DNA from: JASGCL01 sp965203915
Lineage (GTDB): Bacteria; Pseudomonadota; Alphaproteobacteria; JASGCL01
Assembly: GCA_965203915.1 (NCBI GenBank)
Contig: OZ241918.1
Location: 496,001-560,000 of the forward strand
Length of the DNA stretch: 64,000 nt
Direction: 5' to 3'
The translations under genes were made by a program, and so were the position numbers. Under the pieces are notes generated by a model. The model ran no database searches and was not told where the DNA came from. It was given only the letters and a program-made list of their open reading frames with translations. Every line of letters starts with the position of its first letter. Position 1 is the stretch's first letter. This document shows positions 27,286 through 35,969 of this stretch, piece after piece.

Positions 27286-28578
27286 ATGATAGAAAAAAAA
27301 TCTTCGCGCCCCAACAACAGAAAAGAGGAAAACAATGAAATACCGTCAGTGGTGGCGTTGGCTACCGACATTACCGAAACTACCCCCATTAAAACGCCCC
27401 ATCGGCAAATGGAATCGTTGGTTGATACAAAACCGATGGATGCCAAGAATGGTCGAGGGGAAACGCGGCCTGGCACGGCGCGCGCAAAAACGGCCACAAA
27501 AACCGCGCCGTTAAAAACCACCGCAAAAACCGCGCCGTTAAAAACCACCGCAAAAACCGCGCCGTTAAAAACCACCGCAACAATCATCGCGCCAAGCGGT
27601 GGCAAAAAAAATAGCAAAATCAAAAAAATAACCGTCTTGCCCGCTGTCGCTCAATCTGGCACCCAGGCTGGAAACATGGGCTCGGGCGGTATTATTTCGG
27701 TTGAGGAGGCTGGGCTGTCACGTTACCTCCAAGAAATAAAAAAATACCCGATGCTTACCGCGGTCGAAGAAAAAGAATTGGCGATGCAATGGATTAACCA
27801 TGGCGATCGCGCCGCGGCGCATAAATTGGTCACCAGCCATTTGCGCTTGGTGGCAAAAATTGCTTTTGGTTATCGCGGCTATGGCTTGCCCGTGTCAGAA
27901 CTTATTTCCGAAGGAAACATTGGCCTGATGCAGGCGGTGCGGAAATTCGAACCAGAAAAAGGCTTTCGCCTATCGACCTACGCCATGTGGTGGATAAAGG
28001 CTTCGATTCACGATTATATTTTACGCAGTTGGTCATTGGTAAAAATGGGCACCACCGCGGCGCAAAAAAAACTATTTTTTAATTTGAACAAAGCCAAGGT
28101 AAAATTACAGCAGATGCTGGGGCGGCCTATCGGCGATTCATTAAACCCCGACCAGGTTAAAACCATCGCCCATCATTTGTTGGTTGATGAAAAAGACGTG
28201 GTGCAGATGGAACAACGTATGTCGGGCGGCGGCGACCAATCGCTCAGCGCGCCCATGAATACGCAAGGCAACAGCAACGGCGAAGAAAAGGGCGATTGGC
28301 AATCGATGTTGGCGGATGGTCGCGATACGCCCGATGTATCATTCGAAGAAATGGATCTGGACAAACGACGCCACGGCACCATCACCGCCGCCTTGGCAAA
28401 ACTTTCCGAACGCGAACGGGAAATTGTTTTAAAACGCCATTTGGGAGAGGAGGTCGAAACCCTAGAAGACCTTTCCAGCAAATACAATGTATCGCGCGAA
28501 CGGATCCGCCAAATTGAAACCCGCGCTTTGGAAAAATTAAAAGACTACCTCGCCAAGGACTACCAACAATTATTATAG
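27286..28578 (+). CDS. rpoH: RNA polymerase sigma-32 (heat-shock) factor RpoH, long N-terminus
   Basis: Directs RNA polymerase to heat-shock promoters. The sigma-70-type region begins near residue 140 (EEAGLSRYLQEIKKYP), with region 2 (SELISEGNIGLMQAVRKFEP ... STYAMWWIKASI). It contains the RpoH-specific box QKKLFFNL and region 4.2 (NVSRERIRQIETRALEKLK). The catalogue length for RpoH is ~285-300 residues; this frame gives 430 because of a ~130-residue basic, low-complexity leader with three copies of a nine-residue unit (KTAPLKTT plus one). An ATG at 27676 (Met131) would give a normal-length protein, but has no clear ribosome-binding site. A matching promoter precedes groES in this window. 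Confidence 0.95.
   Translation: MIEKKSSRPNNRKEENNEIPSVVALATDITETTPIKTPHRQMESLVDTKPMDAKNGRGETRPGTARAKTATKTAPLKTTAKTAPLKTTAKTAPLKTTATIIAPSGGKKNSKIKKITVLPAVAQSGTQAGNMGSGGIISVEEAGLSRYLQEIKKYPMLTAVEEKELAMQWINHGDRAAAHKLVTSHLRLVAKIAFGYRGYGLPVSELISEGNIGLMQAVRKFEPEKGFRLSTYAMWWIKASIHDYILRSWSLVKMGTTAAQKKLFFNLNKAKVKLQQMLGRPIGDSLNPDQVKTIAHHLLVDEKDVVQMEQRMSGGGDQSLSAPMNTQGNSNGEEKGDWQSMLADGRDTPDVSFEEMDLDKRRHGTITAALAKLSEREREIVLKRHLGEEVETLEDLSSKYNVSRERIRQIETRALEKLKDYLAKDYQQLL
27496..27576 (+). repeat. 27-bp tandem repeat, three copies, in the 5' part of rpoH
   Basis: Three near-identical 27-base units encode (T/A)KTAPLKTT at residues 71-97 of the long RpoH frame. The period is a multiple of three, so the frame is preserved. 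Confidence 0.9.
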
Positions 28579-28584
28579 ATGCTA

Positions 28585-28983
28585 TTATTGGCCGATGGTT
28601 ACTTGCCACCATTTGGGGCGTTGGGATATATAAGAATGACGGCGTGGTTGTAATTCTTTTGCCTTGGGGTTATCAAACACACCCAACAACAGGGCAAGGG
28701 TATGGCCTTTATCAATGGCGCCAAGACTGCTACCGCATTTTTTGCAAAAGGCACGATAAGAATGGGCAGAGGAATCATAGGTGGCGGGTTGGTCGCCAAC
28801 CCATGAAATATCATCTTTGGCAAGTTCTACCCATGAAACAGTTAAACCGCCAGTATGTTTTTGGCACATGGTGCAAGAACAGGTATGGGATTTTGCGTCC
28901 GCCCCCCTGGCGATATTGGCGACAAAACGAACCGCGCCACATAAACAACCACCCGTAAATTGTTTTTTGGGTTCCTTTGCCAT
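28585..28983 (-). CDS. GFA (glutathione-dependent formaldehyde-activating-like) family protein
   Basis: 132 residues with the cysteine pattern of the Mss4/GFA zinc-binding fold: GGCLCGAVRF near the N-terminus, CSCTMCQKHTGG in the middle and FCKKCGSSLG toward the end. Most family members are uncharacterised; only a few act on S-hydroxymethylglutathione, so the name is structural. It converges with rpoH, the stops lying 6 bases apart. A methionine with good context starts the protein as MAKEPKKQFTGG. Confidence 0.88.
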   Translation of the reverse strand: MAKEPKKQFTGGCLCGAVRFVANIARGADAKSHTCSCTMCQKHTGGLTVSWVELAKDDISWVGDQPATYDSSAHSYRAFCKKCGSSLGAIDKGHTLALLLGVFDNPKAKELQPRRHSYISQRPKWWQVTIGQ

Positions 28984-29140
28984 GGTTATATTTTTTAAAG
29001 AAAATATATTAACATGATGATGGCGCCAAGTTCAAGGGTTGTCGCGCCGCGTTTTAAAACGGGGATAATAACAGCCAGTTAAGCAACCATCTTGCCAACC
29101 TACATTATTATGCTGGCGCCAATATTTTTTGGGAATATCT

Positions 29141-29217
<77 letters not shown>

Positions 29218-29341
29218 GTGCAAGAAATAAGATATTTTTTGACATAACTGGTTTTTTGCTTTATGGCAAGACCATAGAAAAGAAGTTGTCTATGGACAAT
29301 TGCCCAAACCGCCATTATAATGCTTAGCAAATAAGGAGACG

Positions 29342-29668
29342 ATGTCCATGACTGATTTTCAAGACCGCCAACGGGCAGAAGAAAAAAAATATCAATTAAA
29401 TAAAGAACAAGAATTTAAAGTCGTGATGCGACGCAACAAATTGTTTGCCGATTGGTTAGCGGACGAGGTGGCAATGGATAAAGACACTGCCCGCACCCGT
29501 ATTATTGATGCCGATTTTGAAAAACCTGGTAGTGATGATGTCATTGCCGAGGCGATGAAAATAATCGCCGAGCAAGGGCAAGGCAAAAAAATAAACGCCG
29601 ATATGTTGAATAAAAAATTGCAAGAATACCACGCTATCGCCAAACAACAGGTTGTTGCCGAAATTTAA
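29342..29668 (+). CDS. DUF1476 protein (F1-ATPase zeta-subunit inhibitor type)
   Basis: 108 residues, helical, matching the alphaproteobacterial DUF1476 family: FQDRQRAEEKKYQLNKEQEFKV, then RRNKLFADWLADEV and DFEKPGSDDV. In Paracoccus the family member is the zeta subunit, which inhibits F1-ATPase in one direction by inserting its N-terminal segment. The same role here is inference from family. It is followed by a bc1 assembly chaperone, so this small stretch groups respiratory accessory genes. Confidence 0.88.
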   Translation: MSMTDFQDRQRAEEKKYQLNKEQEFKVVMRRNKLFADWLADEVAMDKDTARTRIIDADFEKPGSDDVIAEAMKIIAEQGQGKKINADMLNKKLQEYHAIAKQQVVAEI

Positions 29669-29696
29669 TAGGCTTCACACACATGATAGGGTTGGC

Positions 29697-30242
29697 ATGA
29701 TAAGGTTTGTCAGATTCATTATTTCTGTTATTCGCCAGCCCCGTCATCACAAAACAATGGCGCGGCAATGGCTTTATGCTTGTCATCAAGTGGCGTGGCA
29801 AAAAAAAATTATTGATGCGTTGCTGATAAGCAACAAGCGTGGTGATAATGTCGAAGCCCGCACCAATTTGTTTGCGGTTTTTTTGGCAACCATGATGCAG
29901 GCGGTGCAGGATAGAAAATTACGCCAAGCCATCATGAACCAGGTGGTGTTTGAAATCGATGACGCCTATCGTTTACAGGGCACCCATGACATGACGGTGG
30001 GCAAACGGGTTAAGCCCTTGGTGGCGAAACTGTATGCGCGGTTGAATCGTTATCACGCGGCCTTGCAAAGCAAGGATAAAGATAAATTGCTCAAGCTTTT
30101 GGTTTTTTATTTTGGTGAAAAGCAAAAAAAACATTACCCGCGATTGGTTGATTATTTGTTTGCCTGTCAACAACATTGGCAAGCAAATTGGAAAAAACAA
30201 GATAAAGGAACCGTTATGGAAAAAATGCCGCCCATCAAATAA
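29697..30242 (+). CDS. Ubiquinol-cytochrome c chaperone family protein
   Basis: 181 residues from the ATG at 29697; the frame runs back to a TTG at 29652, but that would overlap DUF1476. The segment RQWLYACHQVAWQKKIIDALL, VEARTNLFAVFLATMMQAV and VFEIDDAYRLQGTHDMTVGKRVK fits the CBP3/UQCC1-like chaperone domain used to assemble cytochrome bc1. The bc1 genes themselves are at 46891-49730. As in most alphaproteobacteria it is directly followed by a DUF177 gene. Confidence 0.82.
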   Translation: MIRFVRFIISVIRQPRHHKTMARQWLYACHQVAWQKKIIDALLISNKRGDNVEARTNLFAVFLATMMQAVQDRKLRQAIMNQVVFEIDDAYRLQGTHDMTVGKRVKPLVAKLYARLNRYHAALQSKDKDKLLKLLVFYFGEKQKKHYPRLVDYLFACQQHWQANWKKQDKGTVMEKMPPIK

Positions 30243-30246
30243 AAAC

Positions 30247-30966
30247 TTGGCAAAAAAAACGTTGAAAAAAAATATTGTAAAAGAAAAAAAACCATCGGGC
30301 GTCATAAAAAAAACACCGACCCTTAGCCTGTATCGCAAGGGGGTGGTGGCATTGCGCGATATGCAAAAAAAAGATATCGACATTGCCTGGCAATTTAGCA
30401 AAACCGATAAAAAACAAGCTGGGTTGTTGCAGGCTATCGAAAGTCGTTTACAGCTTATCGGCTTGGATCATTTTCGCGCGGATTTGGTTTGCACAAAATT
30501 GGACAATAAGATCTATTACCTAAGCGGCAGTTGGTCGGCGGTGGTTACCCAACAATGCGTGGTGAGCCTTGATGATTTTGAACAGACCTTGCGGGCCGAC
30601 CTGCATCTTGATTTTATCGAGCAAAGGTTTTACGATGAAAAAAAACATAAGGAGGTTGAACCGCTGGAAGCGGACGACCTTGATACATTAGACCAAGTGA
30701 TACAAGAATTGTCGTTAAGCCTTGACCCTTTTCCTAAAAAACCTGGGGCAACCATTCCCGTGGCTTGGCGTGCCGAATTTACTCCGCCCCCTTCGCCTGA
30801 TAAGAAAGCTGATGCGGTTAAGAAAATGGTTAAGTCCGCCGCGCCCGCCTTTGGTAAACCCCTGACTCAACCCCTGTCTCAACCCCTGACCCAACCCCTG
30901 GCCAAACCCTTCGCCAATTTGGCAGAAAAATTAAAAACAAAAGACAAAGCAAAAGATGTAAGCTAA
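30247..30966 (+). CDS. DUF177/YceD family protein
   Basis: YceD-type proteins are linked to 23S rRNA metabolism in several bacteria, and the gene normally follows the bc1 chaperone in this class. Here the core reads GSWSAVVTQQCVVSLDDFEQ, then EADDLDTLDQVIQELSLSLDPF and PRKPG-like PKKPGATIP. The open frame extends to an ATG at 30112 inside the chaperone gene, but that part is an out-of-frame read of the chaperone. I propose the TTG at 30247 (MAKKTLKKN) as start, with modest certainty. The C-terminus has a four-copy, four-residue repeat (LTQP, LSQP, LTQP, LAKP). Confidence 0.8.
   Translation: MAKKTLKKNIVKEKKPSGVIKKTPTLSLYRKGVVALRDMQKKDIDIAWQFSKTDKKQAGLLQAIESRLQLIGLDHFRADLVCTKLDNKIYYLSGSWSAVVTQQCVVSLDDFEQTLRADLHLDFIEQRFYDEKKHKEVEPLEADDLDTLDQVIQELSLSLDPFPKKPGATIPVAWRAEFTPPPSPDKKADAVKKMVKSAAPAFGKPLTQPLSQPLTQPLAKPFANLAEKLKTKDKAKDVS
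30862..30909 (+). repeat. 12-bp tandem repeat (4 copies) in the DUF177 gene
   Basis: Units starting at 30862, 30874, 30886 and 30898 encode LTQP, LSQP, LTQP and LAKP. In-frame and slightly diverged. Confidence 0.85.
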
Positions 30967-30973
30967 AAAAACA

Positions 30974-32248
30974 ATGACAGAGAAATCTTATCAATCGATA
31001 CTGGGCCTAGCCCGCCGCGCTAAAGATGTTGCGTCAAGCGTGGCCCAGGCAAGCACCGAACAAAAAAATAGTGCGCTATTGCGGTTGGCGGAAAAATTAA
31101 TCAAAGAAAAAAATGCCATCATCGCCGCCAACCAAATCGATATGCAACATGGCAAGGATTTATCGCCCGCCCTGCAAGACAGGTTGTTGCTGGATGACAA
31201 ACGAATTACCGCCATGGCGGAGCAGGTTAAAACGGTCGCCGCCTTGCCCGACCCTGTCGGGACGGTTATCAACCAATGGACGCGCCCCAACGGGTTGTTG
31301 ATAAAAAAAATCGCTTGCCCTTTGGGGGTTGTGTTGGCGATTTATGAATCGCGGCCCAATGTTTCGGTCGACATTGCGGCCCTGGCTTTAAAATCGGGCA
31401 ATGTGGCTATCTTGCGCGGTGGCTCCGCCAGTTTTGCTTCGTCAAAAAAATTGGTGGAACTTATCCAGGATTCGTTACAAGGATCGGGCCTGCCCCGCGA
31501 ACAAACCCAAATGGTGATGGATAACGACCGCGCTGTTATAAAACAGCTGTTGCAGATGCACCAATATATCGACGTGGTGGTGCCGCGCGGCGGACAAGAA
31601 TTGATAAAAAATATTCGCGCCAACGCCACCATGCCCGTTTTTGCCCATGAAGATGGCAATTGCCATGTTTATGTTGACGCCACGGGCGATGTGGTTATGG
31701 CCGCCGATATTCTTTATAATTCAAAATTACGTAGGGTGGGGGTGTGCGGTGCCATGGAGTCATGGTTGTTGGATAAACCTTGGCTCAACCAGCCAGAAGA
31801 TGTGGCGGTGATGGTAAAAAAATTGATAGAGGGCGGGGTAGAATTCCGCGCTTGCCCTGAATCCTATCCCTTGTTAAAAAAATTGGGCGCGCGGGTAAGC
31901 GCCGCCAGCGAAGCCGATTATGGTCAAGAATATTTGGACAAAATAATGTCGGTCAAGGTTGTGGCGGGTGTCGACCAAGCCATTGCCCATATCAACCATT
32001 ATGGTTCGCACCATACCGACGCTATTATCACCCGCGATAAAAAAATAGCCGATAGGTTTTTGCACGGCGTTGAAAGCGCGATCATTTTGCATAATGCCTC
32101 GACCCAATTTGCCGACGGTGGCGAATTTGGTTTCGGGGCAGAGGTTGGCATTGCAACTGGCAAATTCCACGCCCGCGGCCCCGTGGGTTTGAATGAATTA
32201 TGCAGTTATTATTACCAAGTGCTGGGGCAGGGGCAATGTCGGCCATAA
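30974..32248 (+). CDS. proA: Glutamate-5-semialdehyde dehydrogenase
   Basis: NADPH-dependent reduction of glutamyl-5-phosphate to glutamate semialdehyde, the second step of proline synthesis. The 424-residue length is typical. Conserved blocks: PLGVVLAIYESRPNVSVD, the loop LRGGSASFASSK, DVVVPRGG, the catalytic cysteine region RVGVCGAMES, and GEFGFGAEVGIATGKFHARG near the end. It overlaps nadD by 13 bases, so the two are coupled. proB, often adjacent, is at 54514 instead. Confidence 0.96.
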   Translation: MTEKSYQSILGLARRAKDVASSVAQASTEQKNSALLRLAEKLIKEKNAIIAANQIDMQHGKDLSPALQDRLLLDDKRITAMAEQVKTVAALPDPVGTVINQWTRPNGLLIKKIACPLGVVLAIYESRPNVSVDIAALALKSGNVAILRGGSASFASSKKLVELIQDSLQGSGLPREQTQMVMDNDRAVIKQLLQMHQYIDVVVPRGGQELIKNIRANATMPVFAHEDGNCHVYVDATGDVVMAADILYNSKLRRVGVCGAMESWLLDKPWLNQPEDVAVMVKKLIEGGVEFRACPESYPLLKKLGARVSAASEADYGQEYLDKIMSVKVVAGVDQAIAHINHYGSHHTDAIITRDKKIADRFLHGVESAIILHNASTQFADGGEFGFGAEVGIATGKFHARGPVGLNELCSYYYQVLGQGQCRP

Positions 32249-32832
32249 ATTATTCCAAACCATACCGCCGCCTGTTCCATAAAAATCAATATAAAAAAAA
32301 TGGGCGGTTGATTGGTTTGCTGGGCGGCAGTTTTAACCCCGCCCACGCGGGGCACCGCGCCATGTCAATGCTGGCGATGAAAGAATACAAATTGGATGAA
32401 ATATGGTGGTTGGTGGTGGAAAGCAACCCGCTGAAGCCAATTAAAAAAATACCGCCATTACAACAACGCGCCGCCGCCGCCAAAACAATAGCGCGCCACC
32501 CGCGTATCAACATAAAAACCTTGGCGGGCAAAAAAAATTATTATAGTTACGACGCGGTAAAAAATATCATGCAACATCACCCGCGTGATAATTTTGTTTT
32601 TATCATGGGCAGCGATTGTTGGTTTGAATTTCACCGTTGGTATCGCTGGCGTGCCCTGATGCGATTATTACCCATTGTTATTTTGGGCCGCGCCCCGACC
32701 CATTTGCTTTACCGCCGCGCCCGCGCCAGCATGGCGGCGGCGGCGGGCATGGGCGGGAGCGGTGCTAGAATCCACCGCTTCGCCCACCCGCTGAATGGGG
32801 TTTCATCGACCGTTCTGCGCGCGAGGGGGTAA
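32236..32832 (+). CDS. nadD: Nicotinate-nucleotide adenylyltransferase
   Basis: Converts nicotinate mononucleotide and ATP to deamido-NAD. The nucleotidyltransferase motif GGSFNPAHAGHRAMS contains the (H/T)xGH signature, followed by WWLVVESNPLK and the C-terminal ISST-like motif (here GVSSTVLRAR). I use the ATG at 32236, which overlaps the end of proA; an earlier in-frame start at 32200 is less likely. About 198 residues. In many relatives rsfS follows; here the groESL control region follows. Confidence 0.93.
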   Translation: MSAINYSKPYRRLFHKNQYKKNGRLIGLLGGSFNPAHAGHRAMSMLAMKEYKLDEIWWLVVESNPLKPIKKIPPLQQRAAAAKTIARHPRINIKTLAGKKNYYSYDAVKNIMQHHPRDNFVFIMGSDCWFEFHRWYRWRALMRLLPIVILGRAPTHLLYRRARASMAAAAGMGGSGARIHRFAHPLNGVSSTVLRARG

Positions 32833-32925
32833 TGGGCAAATAACGTAGCACGCGGGCTGGTTTTTTTTGCGCCATGGCGCGTCAACACACCTTTCGGTGC
32901 TGCCCCTTCAAAATAATAATCAATA

Positions 32926-32957
32926 CTTGACTTTTACCCCGTCTGTTCCTATATCCT
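32926..32957 (+). promoter_or_regulatory. Sigma-32-type promoter upstream of groESL
   Basis: CTTG at 32926-32929, then 18 bases, then CCTATATCCT at 32948-32957. This matches the alphaproteobacterial heat-shock consensus CTTG-N17/18-CYTATNTNNG except for the last G. It lies about 110 bases before groES. The cognate factor gene rpoH is in the same window. Confidence 0.75.
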
Positions 32958-33065
32958 TGACATCTAGTCTAATAAAATTTTTGGTAACCATCCTGGTTTT
33001 GTCAAAAATGTCTTAGGCAAAAAATTATTAAATAACAATAGATAACAATTTAGAGGAGAAAAACC

Positions 33066-33359
33066 ATGGCAAAAAACTTTCGTCCCCTGCATGACAGGGT
33101 ATTGGTGGAAAGATTAGAATCTGAAGCCAAGACGGCGGGGGGGATTATTATCCCCGATACAGCGCAAGAAAAGCCAATGGAAGGCAAAATCATTGCGGTG
33201 GGCACTGGCGAAATAAAATCTGACGGCAGTGTGCGCCCCCTTAATGTGAAGGCTGGCGACCATGTATTGTTCGGTAAATGGTCGGGCACCGAGGTTAAGC
33301 TTGATGGTAAGGAATTGCTTATCATGAAGGAAAGCGACATCATGGGGATTCTTGGTTAA
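33066..33359 (+). CDS. groS: Co-chaperonin GroES
   Basis: 10-kDa cap of the GroEL folding chamber. 97 residues, starting MAKNFRPLHDRVLVERL, with the mobile-loop region EAKTAGGIIIPDTAQEKP and the C-terminal VKLDGKELLIMKESDIMGIL typical of the family. AGGAG precedes the ATG. It is followed after 63 bases by groEL, with another AGGAG. The operon is expected to be heat-induced through the promoter described at 32926. Confidence 0.98.
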   Translation: MAKNFRPLHDRVLVERLESEAKTAGGIIIPDTAQEKPMEGKIIAVGTGEIKSDGSVRPLNVKAGDHVLFGKWSGTEVKLDGKELLIMKESDIMGILG

Positions 33360-33422
33360 TCGACCCAGCATAAAAAAACACAACAACAACAAAAAAAACT
33401 TAATTTATTCAGGAGAAAAATC

Positions 33423-35078
33423 ATGGCATCAAAAGATGTAAAATTCGGTATTGACGCGCGCACCAAAATGATGCGCGGGGTTGATATTTTGGCCAACGCC
33501 GTTAAGGTAACATTGGGACCAAAGGGGCGCAATGTCGTCATTGACAAATCATACGGCGCACCCCGTATTACAAAAGACGGCGTGACCGTGGCCAAAGAAA
33601 TTGAATTGGCCGACAAATTTGAAAACATGGGCGCGCAAATGTTGCGCGAAGTGGCGTCAAAAACCAACGACATCGCGGGCGATGGCACCACCACCGCCAC
33701 CGTGTTGGGGCAATCCATCGTGACCGAAGGGGTCAAGGCGGTTGCCGCGGGCATGAACCCGATGGATTTGAAACGTGGTATCGACATGGCCGTTGCGGCG
33801 GTGGTTGCCGATATTAAAAAACGTTCGCAAAAAATTAGCACATCGGGCGAGGTTGCCCAGGTTGGCACCATTTCCGCCAATGGCGAAGTGGAAATTGGCA
33901 AAATTATTGCCGAAGCCATGGAAAAAGTTGGCAACGAAGGTGTCATAACCGTCGAAGAAGCCAAAGGACTAACCACCGAATTGGATGTTGTCGAAGGCAT
34001 GCAATTTGACCGCGGTTATTTATCGCCATATTTCGTAACCAACGCGGAAAAAATGATCTGCGATTTGGAAAAACCCTATATCTTACTTTATGAAGACAAA
34101 TTGTCGTCGTTGCAACCGTTGCTTCCCGTTTTGGAAGCCGTGGTGCAATCGGGTCGCCCATTGTTAATCATTGCCGAGGATGTGGAGGGTGAAGCCCTTG
34201 CTACCCTTGTCGTGAATAAATTGCGCGGCGGGTTAAAGGTTTCGGCGGTCAAGGCCCCAGGCTTTGGCGATCGTCGCAAAGCCATGCTGGAAGACATTGC
34301 CGTTTTAACGGGCGGGCAAGTTATCAGCAAAGATTTGGGTATTAAACTTGAATCGGTTACCATTGACATGTTGGGCACCGCCAAAAACATTCATATCGAC
34401 AAAGACAACACCACGATAGTTGATGGTGCTGGCAAAAAAGACGATATCGAAGGGCGTTGCAACCAAATAAGAAAACAAGTCGAAGACACCACATCGGATT
34501 ACGACCGCGAAAAATTGCAAGAACGTCTTGCCAAATTGGCGGGCGGGGTTGCGGTTATTAAAGTTGGTGGCGCGACCGAAATTGAAGTGAAAGAACGCAA
34601 AGACCGCGTCGATGATGCCATGCACGCAACCCGTGCGGCCGTTGAAACGGGCATTGTTGCGGGCGGTGGCACGGCTTTGTTAAAATCTTTGCCAGCATTA
34701 GAAAAAATGAAGGGCGAAAATGAAGACCAAACCCACGGTATCAAAATTGTTCGCCGCGCGTTGGAAGCCCCCGCGCGTCAGATTGCTGAAAACGCTGGCC
34801 ATGATGGCGCGGTGATAGCAGGCAAAATAATGGAAAACAAAGATGCCAACTTTGGCTTTGACGCCCAAGAAGGCACGTACAAGGACCTTGTCAAGGCGGG
34901 TATTATTGACCCAGCCAAGGTTGTGTTGACGGCATTGCAAGATGCGGCGTCGGTTGCGGGGTTATTAATAACCACCGAAGCCATGATTGCCGATCGCCCC
35001 GAACCCAAATCAACCCCCGCCATGCCCGAAGGCATGGGTGGTATGGGCGGTATGGGTGGCATGGGCGGCATGATGTAA
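33423..35078 (+). CDS. groL: Chaperonin GroEL
   Basis: ATP-driven protein-folding chaperonin that forms the 14-mer. 551 residues with the family's ATP-binding segment (LGPKGRNVVID, GDGTTTATVL), DVVEGMQFDRGYLSPYF and GGGTALL. It ends in the flexible Gly-Gly-Met tail (GGMGGMGGMGGMM). A strong terminator follows at 35201. Only one groEL copy is present in the window. Confidence 0.98.
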   Translation: MASKDVKFGIDARTKMMRGVDILANAVKVTLGPKGRNVVIDKSYGAPRITKDGVTVAKEIELADKFENMGAQMLREVASKTNDIAGDGTTTATVLGQSIVTEGVKAVAAGMNPMDLKRGIDMAVAAVVADIKKRSQKISTSGEVAQVGTISANGEVEIGKIIAEAMEKVGNEGVITVEEAKGLTTELDVVEGMQFDRGYLSPYFVTNAEKMICDLEKPYILLYEDKLSSLQPLLPVLEAVVQSGRPLLIIAEDVEGEALATLVVNKLRGGLKVSAVKAPGFGDRRKAMLEDIAVLTGGQVISKDLGIKLESVTIDMLGTAKNIHIDKDNTTIVDGAGKKDDIEGRCNQIRKQVEDTTSDYDREKLQERLAKLAGGVAVIKVGGATEIEVKERKDRVDDAMHATRAAVETGIVAGGGTALLKSLPALEKMKGENEDQTHGIKIVRRALEAPARQIAENAGHDGAVIAGKIMENKDANFGFDAQEGTYKDLVKAGIIDPAKVVLTALQDAASVAGLLITTEAMIADRPEPKSTPAMPEGMGGMGGMGGMGGMM

Positions 35079-35200
35079 TAGGCTTCGCCTATAACCATGC
35101 TGTTGAATGGTGGAGAGATAAAAGACTTATTGTTTTGGTCTCTAACCATTATAGTGATTTAGCTTTTCAGCTTCTTAAGCTTAAAAGTTTTATTGAATTA

Positions 35201-35238
35201 AAAAACCCCGCTTGTTGTTTTAGCAAGCGGGGTTTTTT
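35201..35238 (+). terminator. Terminator of groESL
   Basis: Perfect 14-bp stem AAAAACCCCGCTTG / CAAGCGGGGTTTTT with a 9-base loop, ending in a T run. Short palindromes of the type TAGGC-TTC-GCCTA lie at about 35081 and 35240. Confidence 0.93.
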
Positions 35239-35320
35239 CTAGGCTTCGCCTAGAACCGAACTGGTTGCCACTAGCGATAAGCATAAGTTTATTTCTTTTT
35301 TATTGGCGATGGCGGGCTGA

Positions 35321-35945
35321 CCTCCCCTTGTGATACAAGGGAGGAAGAAAATTAACGAACGAAGTGAAGTATAATTTTCAGGTGGGTTAGAACCCCTTGC
35401 CCGATGTTTGGGGGTGCGACATTATTGGTGAGGGTTCTTAGGGCGTAGCTAACCTCCCTTGTGATACAAGGGAGGAAGAAAATTAACGAACGAAGTGAAG
35501 TATAATTTTCAGGTGGGTTAGAACGGCTTGCGAGATATTTACGGGGCGCGACAACCCTTCACGAAGGATTCTTAGGGGGCGAGCTGACCTCCCTTGTGAT
35601 ACAAGGGAGGAAGAAAATTAACGAACGAAGTGAAGTATAATTTTCAGGTGGGTTAGAACGGCTTGCCCGAGATTTGCGGGGGTGCGACAACCCTTGGCGA
35701 GGTTCTTAGGGCGTAGCTAACCTCCCTTGTGATACAAGGGAGGAAGAAAATTAACGAACGAAGTGAAGTATAATTTTCAGGTGGGTTAGAACCCCTTGCC
35801 CGATGTTTGCGGGGTTTTCGACATTCTTGGCGAGGGTTCTTAGGGCGAGGATAGTTTATTAAACGGTGTCTAACCTACCCGAAAAATATGGTCGGCTACG
35901 CCTTCCTATTTTTCTGCCTCCCTTGTATCACAAGCGAGGCAGGAC
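35321..35945. repeat. Array of four ~133-bp palindromic repeats plus one inverted, diverged copy
   Basis: Copies begin at 35321, 35453, 35588 and 35721 (periods 132, 135, 133). Each has the palindrome CCTCCCTTGT-gat-ACAAGGGAGG (one extra C in the first), then an inverted pair GAAAATTA ... TAATTTTC around a 17-base loop, then AGGTGGGTTAGAAC and a more variable spacer ending TTCTTAGGG. At about 35870-35945 the same architecture appears in reverse orientation with different bases but preserved pairing (GAAAAATA ... TATTTTTC, and CTGCCTC ... GAGGCAG). No gene lies between 35079 and 35969. Confidence 0.9.
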
Positions 35946-35969
35946 GCACCTATTGCTTTGCGCGTCAGA

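Noticed and set aside
27249..27623. Antisense coding frame over the 5' part of rpoH, with repeated hydrophobic units
   Set aside because: It is the reverse reading of the 27-bp repeats; it has no ribosome-binding site and ends inside rpoH. The sense frame has better coding character.
30112..30246. 45-codon upstream extension of the DUF177 gene
   Set aside because: It lies inside the bc1 chaperone gene in another frame and does not resemble the family.
35321..35850. CRISPR array
   Set aside because: The units are ~133 bp tandem copies with long conserved stretches and internal palindromes, not 25-40 bp repeats with unique spacers, and no cas genes are near.
35239..35969. Insertion sequence
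   Set aside because: No transposase frame exists in this stretch and the ends do not form a simple terminal inverted repeat with target duplication.
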